This document shows positions 58,097 through 64,000 of a stretch of DNA of 64,000 nt, piece after piece. The stretch covers positions 6,646,398 through 6,710,397 of the forward strand of contig OW051469.1 of NCBI GenBank assembly GCA_932521025.1, in the 5' to 3' direction. This DNA comes from Oscheius onirici (lineage: Eukaryota; Nematoda; Chromadorea; Rhabditida; Rhabditidae). The translations under genes were made by a program, and so were the position numbers. The notes beneath the pieces were generated by a model that did not search any database, was not told the DNA's origin, and saw only the letters and a program-made list of their open reading frames with translations. Each line of letters starts with the position of its first letter. Position 1 is the stretch's first letter.

Positions 58097-59778
58097 ATGA
58101 CGCAGGAACCACAACGGTCGTCAACAAGGAACATTGCTGCTTTTTGGTAGGGGATCTTTCCATCAATTTGGATGTTCTCTTTGCGGTACTTTACAGACAG
58201 GACTCTTTTTTGTCCTGACACTCCATCTGTCAAAAAACCCAACGATTCTCACACCTTTCCATTAAGGCTGTTCGGAGTATGCAACAACTTCGCCTACTAC
58301 TTGATGAACAGTGCAGCTCAAGATATCCTCCACAAACACGCAAACACGCCATTGTCTTCCTCTAATAGTTCATCGGTTGAACATTGTGAAAGGGAACTCG
58401 ACAGTCGGCACTGTTCACCTCATTCTGCCTCCCTAGTTCTTCTCTGTAACATTCTTCCTGGTCTCATCATCAAAATTCTTTATCCGTTTATTGCTAAATA
58501 TGTACCATATGGGTTTGTCTGGCACTTTAGTTTGATAGAAAAGGATTTAGAGTCCGTCATGCAGCCGTTTGTATTCTCCAAGCTGCCTCTCTTCTCATCG
58601 TTGCTTTAGCCGATTCCGTTCCTTTAGCTCTTTTCGGAGTTTTGGTGGGCTCCATACAGTCCGGACTCGGAGAGAGCGCCTACTTGGGATTGGCCAGTCA
58701 TTACTCCAAGTAGAAATTGTTTTATCTTATCTTACTTCATTTCAGACACACGATCTCATACTTTGCCTCTGGGACAGGAATGGCAGGCATTTCGGGTTCT
58801 TTCACCTATGCCGGTCTGACAGATTCTCGACTCGGCCGTCTGACCTCAAGTCAAGCCATGCTGGTCACGTTGATCATCCCTGTCACTTTCACGATCGCGT
58901 GAGTTCATTCCAAACAAACTGGACCAATCAAATTCAGATATTATTTTGTTTTGGAAAGACCCGAGACTGTGCGTAAGGTCAGTATTCTCGAGCCGAGGGC
59001 TTGGATTGGACTCGATCGTGCCAAGGAGAAGAGACAGTCTGAAATATCAATGGGCACCAGTGCCTTGGCAGATCAGGCTCCGAAAAGAACGTTCAAGGAA
59101 AAGATGGGGATTGTCAAGAGCTTGTTGAAGTATATGATTCCGCTGTTCACCGTCTACTTTTCAGAGTAAGCCTTATTGAAACCCATCCAAAGAAAGTAAA
59201 ACCTTTCAGATACTTGATCAACCAAGGCCTGGCCGAGTTAGTCATTTTTGACTGTTCTTTTGGATTCGGGACCAGTCTCAGGGGACAATACAGGTGAAAC
59301 ATTTTTTGTCCAGAACAAATTCTGTTTTAGATGGTACCAAGTTCTCTACCAAATCGGAGTCTTCGTCTCGAGATCCTCTGGCAACATGATAACTTTGAGC
59401 ATGACCTGGATTACCATCATGCCTATACTTCAGGTACTTATCCTCATATTGAACACGGAAAGACATTTCAGTTTTTCAACGCTGCCTTCTTCCTCGCCGA
59501 CAGCATTTGGGCCTTTGTACCGCATTTCGGCATCATGGCCGCTATCGTCCTCTACGAGGGTCTGATCGGAGGCGCGGCCTACGTTCACAGCTATAATCAC
59601 ATTCATAAAAATGTTTGTTTCCACCATTTATGTTGAAACTATATTTCTTCAGATTGATCCCACAATCAAGGAGTTTGCTTTAAGTGTCGTGACTCTGGCC
59701 GACACCGGTGGAATTCTAGCTGCTGCTCTCGCGGCTATTCCCGTTCATAATGCAATCTGTTCGATTCCGTTCAATTAG
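58097..59778 (+). CDS. cln-3: CLN3 (battenin) paralogue 2
   Basis: Second tandem CLN3 gene, start ATG at 58097 (MTQEPQRSSTRNIAAFW). It continues [160 protein letters not shown] and IPVHNAICSIPFN, with TAG at 59776-59778. The frame is intact across all exons and intron positions largely match paralogue 1. An N-linked site (SSNSSSVEHCERE) lies in the first luminal loop. The 246-base gap after paralogue 1 would suit either an operon or separate promoters. Confidence 0.95.
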
Positions 59779-60208
59779 TAAAGATTGAAGACTAGTCGGG
59801 GTTGTAAGACAACAAAGAGAGACGATATCAAAGGACAGACAAAACAGTTAATCAGAGATCAAAGGAAGTGGAAAAAGTCTCACAGTCCGTTTCCAGCCAA
59901 GAATGCCCGTTCTGATTTTCCGTCTCTCAATCGCTTTGTCTTTTTTGTGATCATTCTGCTTTTCTCTGCCCATTTCCTGGTATTAATGAAGCTAATGATC
60001 AAGACCGATTGATCATCAAAGATGTTTCACTTCTTCCTTTATTAGGAACCGGTCGGTTCCTGGTCGATTCAAAGGTTCTCTTTCCAAACTTTGTCAATTT
60101 CCTCTGAACTCGTTACCGTGAACAAGTGTCTCGAAAAAACTGTCATAGTTATCCTCTGATAGTTCTTGCCCTCGTGTTTATTGTTCCAGTACTGTCTTTT
60201 ACAGGACG

Positions 60209-61804
60209 ATGTCTTCAGAAACTTGGAAAGCAAGGAAGATCACTGCTTTTTTGTGAGTCCTTTTTTTAAACCTCGAAAAAATAAGTCAAGGGTCTTCGGC
60301 GTCTGCAACAATTTCGCCTACTACCTGATGAATTCAGCTGCTCAGGATATTTTGAGCAAACATTCCAAAGCCAGTTTAATGAGTGTGGCTGTTGAGCAGT
60401 GTGAAGCAAGTTCGCTTGGGTTTGTGATGAATCTTGCTTTTCAGCTAGTGATCCACGATCGACACTGTTCCCTCTACTCAGCCTCACTAGTTCTTTTCTG
60501 CAACAACTTTCCGAACCTGATAATCAAGGCTCTCTGTCCATTCATTGCTACAAGGGTTCCGTATGGGTATGTTCTTTTTTTTTTACCAAGAACTGAAAAT
60601 GTTTGAATAGTTCGCCACGTGTTCATCTGTTTCTGTCAAGCTGCCTCTCTTCTCATCGTTGCTTACTCGGAATCCGTCTCGATGGCCTTAATCGGTGTAA
60701 TGATAGGATCCATACAGTGTGGAAAGGGTGAAAGTAACTTCTTGGCTCTGGCTAGCCATTACTCCAAGTGAGTTCTTCTCTCTAGATTTGGCCCCCTTTC
60801 GTCTCTATATTTTCTCTCTTTCAGGCATACTGTGGGAATGTACGCTGCTGGTACCGGAATGGCAGGTCTTTTGGGAGCTTTTTCGTATGCCGGACTCACT
60901 GATCCACATCTTGGAGGACTCACAAGTAGCCAGACTATGTTGATCACTCTAATCATTCCCGCAACCTACTTCTTTATGTAGGGTTTGGAGGGCTTCTTCA
61001 AAAAATTATATTAGGTACTATTGCGTGCTCCAGAAACCTGATTCTGTTAGGAAAGTGAGTGTTCTAGAGCCTCATTTCTGGATCGGATTGGATAAGCTGC
61101 AAGAGAGGAGAAAGTCCAGAGCTTCTATGAACTCTGTGAAGCAGGAAGAGTCAGGGAAAACGTGGAGACAAAAGGCTGGTATTGCCAAAGTGAGACCCTT
61201 AGAATCAGATAAACACGTTTTCAGAGTCTGCTCAAGTATATGATTCCCCTCTTCCTTGTCTACTTCGCCGAGTATCTAATCAACCAAGGTCTTGTAGAGT
61301 TGGTCAACTTTGCCTGTTCCCACGGCTTCGGAACTAGTCTTCGATCACAGTACCGATGGTATCAAGTGCTCTAGCAAGTCGGAGCTTGCATAAATCGATC
61401 CTCAGTCAACTTTGTTCAACTGAACATGACCTGGATAGCCATGATGCCAGTTCTTCAGGTAGTTTTGCTTACAAGAAGTTGCAATATATCTTGTTCAGCT
61501 GATAAACGTCGCGTTCTTCTTGACTGACATTTTCTGGTCATTCGTTCCCCACTTTGGGATCATGGCAGCAATAGTTCTCTACGAGGGACTCATTGGAGAA
61601 GCTTCCTATGCTAACAGCTACAATCATATTCACAAAACGGTTAATTTTCCGAGACTGAATAAGCTAGATTTCCAGGTTGATCCGTCGATCCGAGAATTCG
61701 CACTCTCGGTTGTTTCTCTGGCCGATACTGCTGGAATCATCGTGGCCTCGCTCTCGGCCATGCCCCTTCACAATGCAATATGTTCTATGCCGTACATTAG
61801 TTGA
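60209..61804 (+). pseudogene. cln-3: CLN3 (battenin) paralogue 3 with in-frame TAG
   Basis: Third tandem CLN3 gene, start ATG at 60209 (MSSETWKARKITAFL). Exons match the other copies: [92 protein letters not shown] then replaces the tyrosine codon found in paralogue 2 (QVLYQIG), at 61372-61374. Afterwards the frame stays open (QVGACINRSSVNFVQLNMTW, DIFWSFVPHFGIMAAIVLYE, REFALSVVSLADTAGIIVAS) to TGA at 61804. A 36-base in-frame insertion (ASSLGFVMNLAF) also lies in the first loop. The single stop with otherwise conserved sequence suggests a very young pseudogene, a polymorphism, a sequencing error or readthrough. Confidence 0.8.
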
Positions 61805-61980
61805 TAATATTTATTGAAATGTTTCATAAAAGAGAAGGCAAAGATTATGAGCTCGGATACACGTGCTGAAAGGCACAGAGAGGAAAACTGACTAGTGAGG
61901 GAATGTGCAAGTGAATCCTTTGGGAAATCGAGGTGAGATTCTAATGGGACTAGACAGGAAAGTAGGAAAATGTACAAAGG

Positions 61981-64000
61981 TTATGAACAGACAAAGTCTG
62001 CAATCTCGGGATGAATCAGCTCCGCTTTTGCCAGAACAGCATGAAACCAGCTGTCTGACTGGAGATCCAAGGCTCGTCGGCAGTCGCTCAGCGAGAAACG
62101 ACTGCTCTTTGTTGGACTCGTCTTTTCCGTCTCGAGTGGCAGACTAGTCTCTTTGACATAGCTAATAAAAGCGTGAGCCATGTTTTCAACATAGAGAAGG
62201 AGCTGTTGAACGAGACCTATCCGGACAGATTCCTCGTAAGGAAGCAAGTCCATGTGGTGGAGGAACTTCTTGACATTGTCCAACACTTTACAACTGCTCA
62301 GTTCACTGAAAAGAGTTTCTTCCAATTCTTTTTGAGAATAGACTCACAGTTTAGTTGCTCGATCTCTCGGGTGGCTCCGGAGCTCCAAAAGACCTTCCAG
62401 CCGTTCGAGTTCAGCTCGTTGTCTGAGAACACGGTGACGGAGATAGGGAGCTGACATGCAGACTGTGCCTTGATCCACATCGACTACGCAAATGGGCCAA
62501 GTTGACATAGTTCCGAAGCGAACTACGTGAGGAAGTTCAGACTGAAAAGAGGGGATGAGGAGACAAAGACGAGACACGTGTTCACCTCTTCTGCATCTTC
62601 CATAAAAAAGTGCTCACCCTTCTCACTGCTTGTAACCGAATGTATGGGCTGTAGTGATGTCTGTAGGTCCGAATCCCACACCAGCGAAGTTCCTCCGGCA
62701 AAAATAACGCTAAAGTGTAGAGCAACTAAAGTACGATAGTATCAACGGTTAAATCCCTCGCTCACTCTCGTCACATAAAGTTGATCCGATCCAAAAACGA
62801 CACAATAGCCTTGACTTTGAAGAACTCCTGAGATTACTTTTGAAAGCACTTTATCTGTTTCGCATTGTCTTCCAGCGAAGAGAGTGTGTTTTAGCTGAAA
62901 CAGTCCTTTAGATTGCCAAGACAGAAAGTTACCATCAATGGACGCGATTCAGAGACGAGCGGGAATCTTTCCAGACATCCTACAAGCTCCAAGAGTTTGG
63001 TCAACTCGAGCGTAGCCCGGACAATTACATCGTCGAATGATTCCGTGTACAAGGAGGCTTTCAATCGAGAAACCGAGTCAGTCAGTAGTGTCTCGAAGAA
63101 GCTCTGTCTTTGCATAAACCACTCAGTCCTGAAAAGAAGAAAAAATACAAAATGTTTTCTATTATAAAAAGCTTACCTTGAACTGCTCAAAAGAAAAGAT
63201 ATGGCATGAATGGTCTTTCTTCCGTCTTTTCCCTCAGCTGAAAAGATGTACGAGCTTGACAGAAGGCCTCTTGTGGGGACAATTGTCAACTTGTGCATCA
63301 GTGGGTTTGATGGCAACTGGGTCGTGCAAATCTGCTCAGCCAAGACGAACTTGGCTATGAAGTACTCGTCGGAGACGGATTCTTCTGGAACATCTAGAGA
63401 CATATCGAGGACTGAAGTCAGGTCGTCGACTTCGGGAGAGTCTCGGCCTCTGGAATTTATGAAATCGTAAACTATAGCCTTCCGTAACTTACAATCTGTT
63501 AGACGATCGACTCCCTCGAACAGGGTAGATGGGAGACTGACACAAGGCGCTGAGATCACTGTGCATTGAGATGGTTCCACCGATTCCGGAATCGACACAG
63601 GAGTTTGTCAAGACTTGTTCCTGTAGCTTCTTGGCTTCATCTCTCCCCTCCTCGCTCTCGGTAATTTTGGCAAAAGACGATCCATCTGTCAGAGTATCGC
63701 TGCCACCAGACTCAAACACAGCGTCTCTCTTGGTCTGCTGCAAATCCAGAGTCAATAAATTGGCTAGATCTAGCTGGGTAATAGTCTTGTTCTCAGTCAT
63801 AGTTCCAACATACTAAAAACGTGCAATACATGTGTTTGAATATGACTCACATTTCCCTGTTCGTCCATATCATGGCTTTCTTCAATAATCTGTGGAGAGA
63901 AGATTCTGGACATCGTTGCTTCGCTGCCCTGAAACTCTCTAGTGTAACCTTTGAAAAATTAAAAACTTACAAAGCGAGAATCATTCATACATACTGTTGA
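61981..64000 (-). CDS. alfa-1: C9orf72 homologue (ALFA-1-like DENN protein), 5' truncated by window edge
   Basis: The gene reads leftward from beyond base 64000. N-terminal exons give MNDSRF, GSEATMSRIFSPQIIEESHD, ITQLDLANLLTLDLQQTKRD and SCVDSGIGGTISMHSDLSAL. The middle contains PEESVSDEYFIAKFVLAEQI, RGLLSSSYIFSAEGKDGRKT and FDDVIVRATLELTKLLELVG. The C-terminal DENN portion reads SELPHVVRFGTMSTWPICVV, DVDQGTVCMSAPYLRHRVLR, LDNVKKFLHHMDLLPYEESV, LLLYVENMAHAFISYVKET and HAVLAKAELIHPEIADFVCS, with its stop at 61981. The VDVDxGTV...R..LR..ELE block and the C-terminus match C9orf72. C9orf72 works with SMCR8 in lysosomal positioning and autophagy; in C. elegans ALFA-1 acts in endolysosomal homeostasis. 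Confidence 0.8.

Overview
This window is nuclear DNA from a compact animal genome, almost certainly a nematode. Exons are short, introns are mostly 35-60 bases and end in TTTTCAG, several starts sit directly behind such an acceptor (as expected for spliced-leader trans-splicing), and there is a cuticular collagen, a transthyretin-like gene and a MIG-18-type gene. The minus-strand order mrps-16 > IL-17-receptor-like > C2H2 zinc finger matches, from memory, the C. elegans F56D1.3-.2-.1 cluster, which points to the Rhabditina. No CRISPR, bacterial or viral gene was recognised.

Layout. 1-4 kb: a SEC14-like CRAL-TRIO gene cut by the left edge (-) and a predicted N-myristoylated acidic protein (-). 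5.8-12.2 kb: APMAP-like (-), TIL-domain inhibitor (+), aquaporin-11-like (+), DZIP1-like (+), transthyretin-like (+) and a small phosphoprotein (-). 12.2-15.9 kb: gene-poor, with an inverted-repeat element. 15.9-24 kb: MIG-18-like secreted protein (+), MFSD8/CLN7-like transporter (-), troponin C (-) and calmodulin-like (+), the last two divergent. 24-28.9 kb: the zinc finger / IL-17R / mrps-16 operon (-). 30-31.4 kb: RanBP3-like (+). 31.4-37.7 kb: gene-poor and MITE-rich, holding a putative PP1-docking protein and an acidic protein. 37.8-46.2 kb: ATP synthase delta (+), a Cys-rich membrane protein (+), BRD8-like (-), an unknown gene (-) and collagen (+). 46.2-51 kb: a PLK4/ZYG-1-like kinase (-) head to head with a BARD1 homologue (+). 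51-55.1 kb: an unknown gene (-), a decayed ATP synthase subunit c copy, tRNA-like fragments, a poly-C tract and a 42-base minisatellite. 56-61.8 kb: three tandem CLN3 genes, the third with an in-frame TAG. 62-64 kb: a C9orf72/ALFA-1 homologue (-), continuing past the right edge.

Themes. Several genes concern lysosomes or membranes (three CLN3, one CLN7-like, C9orf72), mitochondria (S16m, ATP synthase delta, subunit c pseudogene) and chromatin or genome stability (BARD1, BRD8, PLK4-like). Coordinates are hand-derived: start and stop codons are usually exact where stated, but inner splice sites are predictions. CDS spans below include introns.
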